From the NCBI GenBank assembly GCA_964415675.1, contig CAYQBG010000003.1, forward strand, positions 177,653 through 241,652: a stretch of 64,000 nt of DNA, read 5' to 3'. The notes beneath the pieces are model-generated. The model made no database searches. It saw only the letters and a program-made list of their open reading frames with translations, and was not told where the DNA came from. How positions within the stretch are numbered: the first letter of the stretch is position 1; every line of letters begins with the position of its first letter. This DNA comes from UBA5336 sp964415675 (lineage in GTDB: Bacteria > Pseudomonadota > Alphaproteobacteria > Caulobacterales > Hyphomonadaceae). The position numbers and the translations under genes are program-made. Shown piece by piece: positions 1 through 6,554 of this stretch.

Positions 1-217
1 TGAGAAGCGTGGCATTCCATGGTGTCGCGACCCAGTCGATAGCGCCGTCATATCCGGCATTCACAGCATTCATCACTGAGAAGATGAACCATGGCACAAG
101 GATGGCAAGGGCCAGGGCTGAGGTGAGCTGGCCAATATAGCCGGCAACCCCGGACTTGGCCGAACCAAGACCGCGGGCGCGGGCTGTAGGTGTCGCGAAA
201 TCCTGAGAGTGTCCCAT
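1..217 (-). CDS. sdhD: Succinate dehydrogenase membrane anchor subunit SdhD (partial)
   Basis: This is the N-terminal 72 residues of a membrane anchor subunit of respiratory complex II; the rest lies beyond the left edge. The translation begins MGHSQDFATPTARARGLGSA and then enters a hydrophobic helix ending near PWFIFSVMNA, as in alphaproteobacterial SdhD. The ATG at 217 has a near-perfect ribosome site (AGGAGGTGG) and follows sdhC by 11 bases, so the two are cotranscribed. SdhD binds heme b and ubiquinone together with SdhC. The sdhA and sdhB genes are expected just outside the window. The assignment rests mostly on position after sdhC and the visible first helix. Confidence 0.85.
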   Translation of the reverse strand, partial: MGHSQDFATPTARARGLGSAKSGVAGYIGQLTSALALAILVPWFIFSVMNAVNAGYDGAIDWVATPWNATLL

Positions 218-228
218 GTCGCCACCTC

Positions 229-648
229 CTAGATGAAGGTCGCGCCGGCCCATATGGCCAGCGCGCCCAGTATGGCAAAGGCAAAATTGAAAACCGAGAC
301 GGCACTGGCCGTCTTCGGGTCGAAACCGGCGCGCGGACCGCTCCAGACGAGATATCGGACCCCGTTGGCCCAGTGGAAGAGAACCGCCGCAGCCCACAGG
401 ACCATGACGATCTGGCCAGGTATTGAGCTGATGATACCGTCAATGGCCGTGTAAAGCGCCGGCGCGCCGGTGCCGGCTTCTGGACGCATGCCAAGTGAGA
501 TAATCCATAGTGCGATCAGGAAGCTGCCGAAATAAAGCGCCGCGCCGGTCGCGCGATGAAAGATCGACGCTGCCATGGTGGCGTGCCATCTCCACACCTG
601 AATATGTGGAGACATCGGTCTTTTGTCTGTCCAGTCTGCCCCTGCCAT
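229..648 (-). CDS. sdhC: Succinate dehydrogenase cytochrome b556 subunit SdhC
   Basis: This 139-residue protein has the usual SdhC layout: a short N-terminal stretch with RPMSPHIQVWRW, a first helix containing the SIFHRATG motif, and two more membrane helices. The histidine in VLFHWANGVRYL is the expected axial ligand of heme b. It anchors the SdhAB catalytic subunits to the inner membrane and carries electrons from succinate to ubiquinone in the TCA cycle. It is the first gene of the operon, 11 bases before sdhD. A Caulobacter-type promoter sits about 30 bases upstream of the start codon. The length is typical for the family. Confidence 0.95.
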   Translation of the reverse strand: MAGADWTDKRPMSPHIQVWRWHATMAASIFHRATGAALYFGSFLIALWIISLGMRPEAGTGAPALYTAIDGIISSIPGQIVMVLWAAAVLFHWANGVRYLVWSGPRAGFDPKTASAVSVFNFAFAILGALAIWAGATFI

Positions 649-682
649 GCACAGCCTCGCTTGCCTAGTTCACTCTCGGGTG

Positions 683-710
683 GTTCTAGAGAGGGATGAC
701 GACCTGTCAA
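683..710 (-). promoter_or_regulatory. Promoter of the sdh operon
   Basis: On the minus strand TTGACA (710-705) and TAGAAC (688-683) are separated by 16 bases. The wider -10 region TCTAGAAC is one base from the Caulobacter housekeeping -10 consensus GCTANAWC. Transcription would begin near 676, leaving a leader of about 28 bases before sdhC. The -35 element lies inside the first codons of the divergent DUF885 gene. No experiment supports it here. Confidence 0.55.
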
Positions 711-2495
711 CGCGCACCAACCGCAAAATGGACTCGCAGCGCTCTGTGTGCGCTGGCCCTGGCTGTATCCCCAGTGGGGCTGGCCGCCACGGGCGAGCCG
801 GTTGACGCGATCATTTCTGATTATGAGGCGTTCCGGTTACAGACCGATCCCGGCGAAGCGGCCCGCCGAAACTCGAAAGCGCCACGCCATTGGGATACGG
901 TCACGCCTGAAGCAGTTGCGCAAGAGGCTGCGTCTGCCAAAGCCCTGCTGCAACGCCTTGATTCGGCTGAGGGTGCGCGCCTGATCGACATCGCTATCCT
1001 GCAACACCTGCTCACAGAGCGGCTGATCGCCGCACGCTATGACCTGGCCCGGATCCCGTTTACCGGCGACTCGGGGTTTCATGCCTCTCCCGTCTTCACC
1101 GCTGCGCGCCTGCGCATACGCACCCCTGAGGATGCCGAGGCCTGGATCGCGCGGCTCGAAGACCTGCCGCGCTATTTCGATGAGCAGATCGCCAATATGC
1201 GCCGCGGTATCGACACGGGCTGGACCGCGCATCGCGACCCGCTTTTAACAACGATCGACCAGATCCGCGAGCAGGTCGGAAACGATCCGCGCGGTTCAGA
1301 CCTGTATGGACCTTTCACAAGGCTGCCAGAGACAATTGCCCAGCCTGAACGCGAGCGACTGCAGCGTGAAGGCACAGAGGCAACCCGCACCGCGATGGAG
1401 GCCTATCGCGACCTCCTGGCCTTCATGGAAACCGAATATGTCCCGCATGCGCGCCCGGAGCCGGGGCTGGCGAGCCTTCCGGGCGGGCGGCGGGTCTATG
1501 CCGACCTGCTTGCGCATCATACCGCCGGCGCGGGATATTCGCCTGAAGAGGTGCACGCGCTCGGCGCCAGCGAAGTCAAGCGCATCCGTGCGGAGATGGA
1601 AGCCATCATCGAAGAGGTCGGTTTTGATGGCGGCTTTACGGCATTTACCGATTTTCTGCGACATGATTCGCGCTTCTATGCGCGCTCACCTGCCGACCTG
1701 ATGGAAAAGGCGGCGATGCTTTCGAAACGCCTTGATGCGATCCTTCCGCGATATTTCGGTCGTTTGCCGCGCCTGCCTTATGGGCTCTCTCCCGTCCCCG
1801 CTTCTATCGCTCCGGGATACACAACCGGGCGCTATGCGCAGGGCGATCCGGAGGCCGGTCGCTCGGGCACCTATCTTGTGAACACTTACAGGCTCGACCA
1901 GCGTCCGCTCTATGAATTGCCGGCACTGACGGCACATGAGGCAGTGCCCGGCCATCACCTGCAGATTGCGTTGTCCCAGGAAATGCGCAGCCAGCCGCGT
2001 TTTCGGCGCGATTATTACGCAACGGCCTTTGGTGAGGGCTGGGGACTATATGCCGAAAAGCTCGCGGGCGAGGCCGGGATTTACGAGACGCCTTATGAGC
2101 GGTTCGGCGCCCTATCCTATGAAATGTGGCGCGCCTGCCGGCTTGTGGCCGATACCGGGCTGCACTGGTATGGCTGGAGCCGGACGCAGGCAGAGATGTG
2201 TTTCATCGAGAACACCGCCCTGAGCGCGCACAATATCAAGACCGAGGTCACCCGCTATATCGGCTGGCCGGGCCAGGCCTCTGCCTACAAGATCGGCGAG
2301 CTGAAAATCCTTGCGCTGCGCAAGGAGGCCGAAACCGCGCTCGGCGAGGCTTTCGATATCCGCTCTTTCCATGACCATTTGCTGGCCGAAGGCTCGATGC
2401 CGCTTTCAGTGCTCGATGCGCGCATGCGCGCCTGGATCGAAGCCCAGAAGTCCGATGGCGCCGTTGCCCCATCCGATTCAACGGCCGGCCCATGA
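696..2495 (+). CDS. DUF885 family metallopeptidase-like exported protein
   Basis: This 599-residue protein has an N-terminal hydrophobic segment (about residues 13-31) ending in LAATGE that looks like a cleaved signal peptide, so it probably acts in the periplasm. The rest matches the DUF885 family. The HEAVPGHH motif at residues 414-421 and the glutamate of FGEGWGLYAE (E447) look like metal ligands of a zinc peptidase, but no substrate is established that I can name. The start is the only in-frame ATG near the N terminus, although its GAGAGGG site is unusually close. The gene ends in an ATGA overlap with the amidotransferase gene, so the two are probably cotranslated. Confidence 0.85.
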   Translation: MTTCQRAPTAKWTRSALCALALAVSPVGLAATGEPVDAIISDYEAFRLQTDPGEAARRNSKAPRHWDTVTPEAVAQEAASAKALLQRLDSAEGARLIDIAILQHLLTERLIAARYDLARIPFTGDSGFHASPVFTAARLRIRTPEDAEAWIARLEDLPRYFDEQIANMRRGIDTGWTAHRDPLLTTIDQIREQVGNDPRGSDLYGPFTRLPETIAQPERERLQREGTEATRTAMEAYRDLLAFMETEYVPHARPEPGLASLPGGRRVYADLLAHHTAGAGYSPEEVHALGASEVKRIRAEMEAIIEEVGFDGGFTAFTDFLRHDSRFYARSPADLMEKAAMLSKRLDAILPRYFGRLPRLPYGLSPVPASIAPGYTTGRYAQGDPEAGRSGTYLVNTYRLDQRPLYELPALTAHEAVPGHHLQIALSQEMRSQPRFRRDYYATAFGEGWGLYAEKLAGEAGIYETPYERFGALSYEMWRACRLVADTGLHWYGWSRTQAEMCFIENTALSAHNIKTEVTRYIGWPGQASAYKIGELKILALRKEAETALGEAFDIRSFHDHLLAEGSMPLSVLDARMRAWIEAQKSDGAVAPSDSTAGP

Positions 2496-3223
2496 AGATC
2501 ACCGTCATCGAAACCGGGCGCCCGCCTGCCGCGATCCGGGCTGACTGGCCCGGCTATCCGGCCATGTTCGAACGCCTGGTCTCGGCGGCTGATGACGGTT
2601 TTGACTGGGAGGCGGTCGCGCTCACCGATGGCGAAGAACTGCCCGACCCGGCCGACCTTGACGCCATCCTGATCACCGGATCGCCCGCAGGCGTTTATGA
2701 CCCGGAGCCCTGGATGAGCCCGCTGTTCGATTTCATTCGATGGGCGACCGCCGAACAAACGCCGCAGATCGGGATCTGTTTCGGCCATCAGGCCATGGCG
2801 CAGGCTCTTGGCGGTCATGCACAAAAATCAGAGCGCGGCTGGGGGCTTGGCCGCCACAGTTACGAAATCTGCGAACCACGCGACTGGATGGGCGAAGATG
2901 TCAGCCGCGGCGAGCGGTTCGCACTGGCGGTCAGCCATCAGGACCAGGTCACTGCCCCGCCGCCCGGCGCCCGCGTACTGGCGGCCTCGGACTTCACGCC
3001 CTTCGCTGCGCTGGATTACAGTCAGGGTCCAGCCATCAGTTTCCAGGGCCATCCCGAATTCGAGGATGATTTCGCCTCCGCACTCTACGAAATCCGACGC
3101 GGCAATCCACTGAACGACAAGGCGGTTGACCGGGCCAGGGACACGCTTCGCGCCAGCCCCCATGACAATGCGCGCCTCGCACAGTGGATGGCCCGCTTTT
3201 ATCGCCTGAACGCCCGCAGCTAG
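2492..3223 (+). CDS. Class I glutamine amidotransferase-like protein
   Basis: This 243-residue protein is a free-standing class I glutamine amidotransferase (GMP-synthase-like) domain. The nucleophile is C96 in GICFGHQ, with H187 and E189 in the GHPEF motif completing the triad, so hydrolysis of a gamma-glutamyl amide bond is possible. Stand-alone relatives include gamma-glutamyl hydrolases of the PuuD/GatD type; the true substrate cannot be read from the sequence. The start codon overlaps the DUF885 stop (ATGA at 2492-2495). Pairing with an exported peptidase could mean peptide or gamma-glutamyl compound breakdown, but that is a guess. Confidence 0.85.
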   Translation: MKITVIETGRPPAAIRADWPGYPAMFERLVSAADDGFDWEAVALTDGEELPDPADLDAILITGSPAGVYDPEPWMSPLFDFIRWATAEQTPQIGICFGHQAMAQALGGHAQKSERGWGLGRHSYEICEPRDWMGEDVSRGERFALAVSHQDQVTAPPPGARVLAASDFTPFAALDYSQGPAISFQGHPEFEDDFASALYEIRRGNPLNDKAVDRARDTLRASPHDNARLAQWMARFYRLNARS

Positions 3224-3230
3224 GGCGGGT

Positions 3231-3602
3231 TCAGCTGTAATCTGCGATACGACTGAGCAGGTGTCCTCGAAACTCGAAGAAGCTGGCGCCGCGAATCTTG
3301 ACGGTCTCGCCAGCCTGCGTGCCATTTGGCAGATTGACGGCGGCCTTGCCCTCGAACTCAACCTCGGCAGCCGCCTTGTCGGGGGATGCGATCAGGCTCA
3401 CCAGACGCTGGCGGCGATAGGAAAAGGCATTGCCGGACAATTCCGCGACCTGGCGCATGGCGGCCTTGCCCTCAAGCCGCATGGACTGACCTGTATTGGA
3501 GATGTTCTCGAAAACGACATCCTCGGTCACATGGTCAAGCATCCCCTCGACATTTCGGGCATTGTAGCAACTGATATATTTCGCGATCACGTCTTCGATC
3601 AT
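3231..3602 (-). CDS. SnoaL-like / NTF2-fold protein
   Basis: This 123-residue protein has the pattern of the SnoaL-like NTF2 fold: an N-terminal helix (IAKYISCYNARNVEGMLDHV), the strand VVFENI and a run of C-terminal beta strands. Such proteins may be isomerases, hydrolases or ligand carriers, and no activity can be assigned. The start is the ATG at 3602, because AAGGAGG lies 7 bases upstream of it; the in-frame TTG at 3608 is too close to that site. The gene converges on the amidotransferase with only 7 bases between the stops. Confidence 0.75.
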   Translation of the reverse strand: MIEDVIAKYISCYNARNVEGMLDHVTEDVVFENISNTGQSMRLEGKAAMRQVAELSGNAFSYRRQRLVSLIASPDKAAAEVEFEGKAAVNLPNGTQAGETVKIRGASFFEFRGHLLSRIADYS

Positions 3603-3665
3603 GCGCAAGCCTCCTTATATCATGGTGGCATCTGAATTCCGGACAGCTGGGCCGTCCGCCCGGCT

Positions 3666-3694
3666 TTGACACACAGCCGGAATGATTCTTTACC
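3666..3694 (+). promoter_or_regulatory. Promoter of asd
   Basis: TTGACA (3666-3671) is a perfect -35 hexamer followed after 17 bases by TTTACC (3689-3694), a weaker -10. Transcription would begin near 3701, about 20 bases before the asd start codon. It lies between the divergent SnoaL-like gene and asd. Confidence 0.45.
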
Positions 3695-3721
3695 CTTAAC
3701 ACGAAAACGGAGTGAACTTGC

Positions 3722-4756
3722 ATGGCCTTGCGGATCGCAGTTGTCGGCGCCACCGGAAATGTCGGACAGGAAATGATGAACATACTCGACGAGCGGATGT
3801 TTCCCGCCGACGAGGTGTTTGCCGTCGCCTCGCGGCGATCGGTCGGCCGGGAGGTCAGCTATGGCGACAAGACGCTGAAATGCCACGATATCGAGACTTT
3901 CGACTTCTCGACTGTGGATCTTTGCCTCATGTCCGCAGGCGGCAGTGTCGCAAAGGAATGGGCGCCGAAGATTACCGGGGCCGGCGCAATCATCATCGAC
4001 AATTCATCCGCCTTCCGGATGGACCCGGATGTCCCGCTGGTTGTGCCGGAAGTGAACGCGGACGCCGTGGCCGGCTATGGCAAGAAGAACATCATTGCCA
4101 ATCCGAACTGTTCCACCGCTCAGCTGGTCGTCGCCCTCAAGCCCCTGCACGATGCGGTGGGCATCACACGCGTTGTGGTCGCGACCTACCAGTCCACCTC
4201 CGGCGCTGGCAAGGCGGCAATGGACGAGCTGTGGAACCAGACCAAGGGCATATATGTGAATCAGGCGCCCGAACCGACGGAATTCTCCAAGCAGATCGCC
4301 TTCAACGTCATCCCGCAGATCGATGTCCCCATGGGTGACGGCTCCTTCAAGGAGGAGTGGAAGATGAAGGTCGAAACCAAGAAGATTATCGATGAGAGTA
4401 TCGAACTGATCGCAACCTGCGTGCGCGTGCCTGTTTTTGTCGGCCATGCCGAGGCGGTGCATGTCGAGCTTGCTGGCCCGATGGAGGCCGATGCGGCGCG
4501 CGCCCTGCTGCGCGAAAGCCCCGGCCTTATGGTGGTCGACGACCCCGAAGAAGACCAGTTCATCACGCCGATCGATTGCGTCGGTGAATGGGCCACCTTC
4601 ATTTCCCGCATTCGCAAGGATCCGACCGTCGAGAATGGCCTCGCCTTCTGGTGCGTGTCTGACAATCTGCGCAAGGGCGCCGCCCTGAACGCTGTCCAGA
4701 TCGCCGAGGAACTTCTCAATCGCGGCATTCTCAAGCCGGAGAAGCAGCCGGTCTGA
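3722..4756 (+). CDS. asd: Aspartate-semialdehyde dehydrogenase
   Basis: The enzyme reduces aspartyl phosphate to aspartate semialdehyde with NADPH, the branch point to lysine, diaminopimelate, threonine and methionine. The nucleotide-binding loop GATGNVGQ is at residues 9-16, and the catalytic cysteine is C130 in NPNCSTAQ. The length of 344 residues is typical. The ATG has a GGAGTGA site upstream. Its methionine and threonine branch links it functionally to metF/metH and ilvA elsewhere in the window. It stands alone as a transcription unit or with rarD 67 bases downstream. Confidence 0.97.
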   Translation: MALRIAVVGATGNVGQEMMNILDERMFPADEVFAVASRRSVGREVSYGDKTLKCHDIETFDFSTVDLCLMSAGGSVAKEWAPKITGAGAIIIDNSSAFRMDPDVPLVVPEVNADAVAGYGKKNIIANPNCSTAQLVVALKPLHDAVGITRVVVATYQSTSGAGKAAMDELWNQTKGIYVNQAPEPTEFSKQIAFNVIPQIDVPMGDGSFKEEWKMKVETKKIIDESIELIATCVRVPVFVGHAEAVHVELAGPMEADAARALLRESPGLMVVDDPEEDQFITPIDCVGEWATFISRIRKDPTVENGLAFWCVSDNLRKGAALNAVQIAEELLNRGILKPEKQPV

Positions 4757-4765
4757 GACTTGAGT

Positions 4766-4819
4766 CTGAAGCGGTCGCAATTTCCGGGTGGCAAGTTGTG
4801 CGCTTCAGGCCTAAAGGCC
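4766..4819 (+). other. Inverted repeats between asd and rarD
   Basis: CTGAAGCG (4766-4773) is perfectly complementary to CGCTTCAG (4801-4808), enclosing 27 bases. It is followed at once by GGCC-TAAA-GGCC (4808-4819), which contains the AAAGG likely to serve as the rarD ribosome site. No T-run follows, so this is not a simple terminator. It may fold in the mRNA and limit rarD translation. Confidence 0.35.
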
Positions 4820-4823
4820 GGGG

Positions 4824-5732
4824 ATGAATCCCGACCTTCGCACTGGGCTGATTGCCGGGCTGGCCGCTTATACGCTATGGGGCAGCCTGCCGATCTATTT
4901 CCGCGCGCTCGACCATATCGGGCCGTCGGAGCTGCTTGCGCACCGCATTATCTGGTCTCTTCCGACGGGCATCATTTTCATCACGCTGGCCGCGCAGTGG
5001 AACCGGGTGCGCGCGGCGATGACGCCTGGCCGGCTGGGGTGGCTGGCCATATCGGCCCTTCTGATCGGCGCAAACTGGCTGGTCTATATCTACGCCGTAT
5101 CCGTCGACCGGGTAATGGAGGCAAGTATAGGCTATTACATCAATCCTCTGGTCAGCGTTCTGTTCGGGCTCCTGTTTTTCGCCGAACGCCTGCGCCGGGC
5201 CCAATGGGTCGCCGTGGCGCTCGCCTGTGTGGGTGTGGCGGTGCTCGCCCGCGCCTTTGGATATATTCCCTGGATCGCGCTGGCCTTGTGCTTTCTCTTC
5301 GCCTTCTACGGCGCGATCCGGAAAAAGATCGGCGTGGAGGGGCGCACCGGCTTTGTGATCGAGGCAGCGATCCTGTTCCCGCTGGCCGCCGCCTGGCTCT
5401 CCTTGTTGGTGGCACGGGGCGAGGCACCGCCGATGGGTCGTGGCGGCTGGGATATTCCGCTTCTTCTGGCGTCGGGACCGATCACGGCGGTTCCGTTGAT
5501 CTGTTTCGCGGTGGCAGCAGCGCGGCTGAAACTTTCGACTGTAGGAATGATGCAATATATCGCTCCGACCCTGCAGTTCCTGATCGCTGTCTTCATTTTC
5601 AAAGAGCCGTTTTCAATGATGCACGGGGTCGCTTTCGTCTTCATCTGGCTGGCATTGGTGGTTTTCACCACCGACAGCCTTGTCGGAAATGCAAAGGCCA
5701 GGCGTCTGGCCCGGGCTGCACAAGTCCCCTGA
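4824..5732 (+). CDS. rarD: RarD / EamA family transporter
   Basis: This 302-residue inner-membrane protein carries about ten hydrophobic helices, as expected for two EamA repeats of the drug/metabolite transporter superfamily. The opening AAYTLWGSLPIYFRALDHIG and SELLAHRIIWSLP segments are typical of RarD. RarD is named from chloramphenicol sensitivity in older literature; its natural substrate is uncertain, with amino-acid or metabolite efflux likely. Its AAAGG ribosome site sits inside a small hairpin. The gene follows asd on the same strand. Confidence 0.9.
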   Translation: MNPDLRTGLIAGLAAYTLWGSLPIYFRALDHIGPSELLAHRIIWSLPTGIIFITLAAQWNRVRAAMTPGRLGWLAISALLIGANWLVYIYAVSVDRVMEASIGYYINPLVSVLFGLLFFAERLRRAQWVAVALACVGVAVLARAFGYIPWIALALCFLFAFYGAIRKKIGVEGRTGFVIEAAILFPLAAAWLSLLVARGEAPPMGRGGWDIPLLLASGPITAVPLICFAVAAARLKLSTVGMMQYIAPTLQFLIAVFIFKEPFSMMHGVAFVFIWLALVVFTTDSLVGNAKARRLARAAQVP

Positions 5733-5747
5733 CCAGAGACGACGCGC

Positions 5748-5779
5748 AAAAAAAACCCGGTCCAAGAGGATGGACCGGG
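5748..5779 (-). terminator. Intrinsic terminator reading leftward
   Basis: The stem CCCGGTCC (5756-5763) pairs perfectly with GGACCGGG (5772-5779) over an 8-base loop. On the minus strand the stem is followed by eight Ts (5755-5748), the classic form. Neither neighbouring gene is on the minus strand, so it does not end a known coding transcript. It is better explained as the end of the small RNA described here. Confidence 0.75.
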
Positions 5780-5830
5780 GCAAGTCTTGCGTAGATGATC
5801 GAGTCCAATACTCGCCTGGATAAGAGCAAG
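5748..5830 (-). ncRNA. Candidate small RNA between rarD and the phosphatase gene
   Basis: On the minus strand this gap reads as three hairpins in a row: CGAGT-ATTGG-ACTCG (5814-5800), GCAAG-A-CTTGC (5790-5780) and the terminator stem with loop ATCCTCTT followed by U8. This is the usual build of a trans-acting small RNA with a Rho-independent end, and the C-rich loop could pair with ribosome sites. The 5' end is unknown; I see no convincing promoter. A cis role on the leader of the plus-strand phosphatase gene at 5835 is also possible. Confidence 0.4.
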
Positions 5831-5834
5831 CCAC

Positions 5835-6554
5835 ATGCCAGTTTCGCCACAGGACCGAATTTTTATCGCAATCGGCGATATTCATGGCCATTGCGAACGC
5901 CTGATAGCGCTGCACGAAAATGTTCTGGACATTGCCGCGCAGGTTCGGGGCCATACGGCAGTGACGCTCGTCCATCTCGGAGACTATGTTGACCGCGGCC
6001 CCGACAGCGCCGGTGTCATTTCGGCACTGATCGAGCTGGAGGCTCAAACGAAAAGCTGGGATGAGTTTGAAATTGTGTCGTTGAAAGGCAATCACGAACA
6101 GATGATGATCGACGCCCTCGAACAGGGCGGCGACGCCATGGAGCACTGGTGCGTGAATGGTGGCTTTGCCACACAGGATAGTTATGGTCCTTACGAAGAA
6201 GAAGAGATGAAGTCCCATCTCGAATGGATGAAACGACGACCGCTGATCCATCACGCAACCGAAGCAGGGTTGATCTTCGTACATGCGGGCGTTCATCCGG
6301 CTGATTTTCCCGGCGAGAATGAGCAGGTCTATATGTGGACGCGCTCGCCACGCTTTTTCGACACGGCCTGGTGGAGCTCGGCGGCGCTGGATGGCCAGCG
6401 CGTCATTCACGGACACACACCGACAGAAACGAACGCGCCGGAGGTGTCGCCCGATGGCCGCCGGATCAATATTGACACCGGCGCATGTTATGGTGGCCCG
6501 CTGACTGCGGTCATCCTCGCGCCTGGCATGGCGCCGCGCTTTCTTTATGCCTGA
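5835..6554 (+). CDS. PPP-family serine/threonine phosphatase (metallophosphoesterase)
   Basis: The protein of 239 residues has the three signature motifs of PPP phosphatases: GDIHG at 14-18, GDYVDRG at 49-55 and GNHE at 85-88, which bind two metal ions. Later histidines in HAGVHP and HGHT complete the site. Bacterial members include serine/threonine phosphatases and diadenosine-tetraphosphate hydrolases (ApaH-like), and the sequence does not decide between them. It is probably cytoplasmic. Its 3' end overlaps that of divL by 10 bases, tail to tail. Confidence 0.88.
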   Translation: MPVSPQDRIFIAIGDIHGHCERLIALHENVLDIAAQVRGHTAVTLVHLGDYVDRGPDSAGVISALIELEAQTKSWDEFEIVSLKGNHEQMMIDALEQGGDAMEHWCVNGGFATQDSYGPYEEEEMKSHLEWMKRRPLIHHATEAGLIFVHAGVHPADFPGENEQVYMWTRSPRFFDTAWWSSAALDGQRVIHGHTPTETNAPEVSPDGRRINIDTGACYGGPLTAVILAPGMAPRFLYA

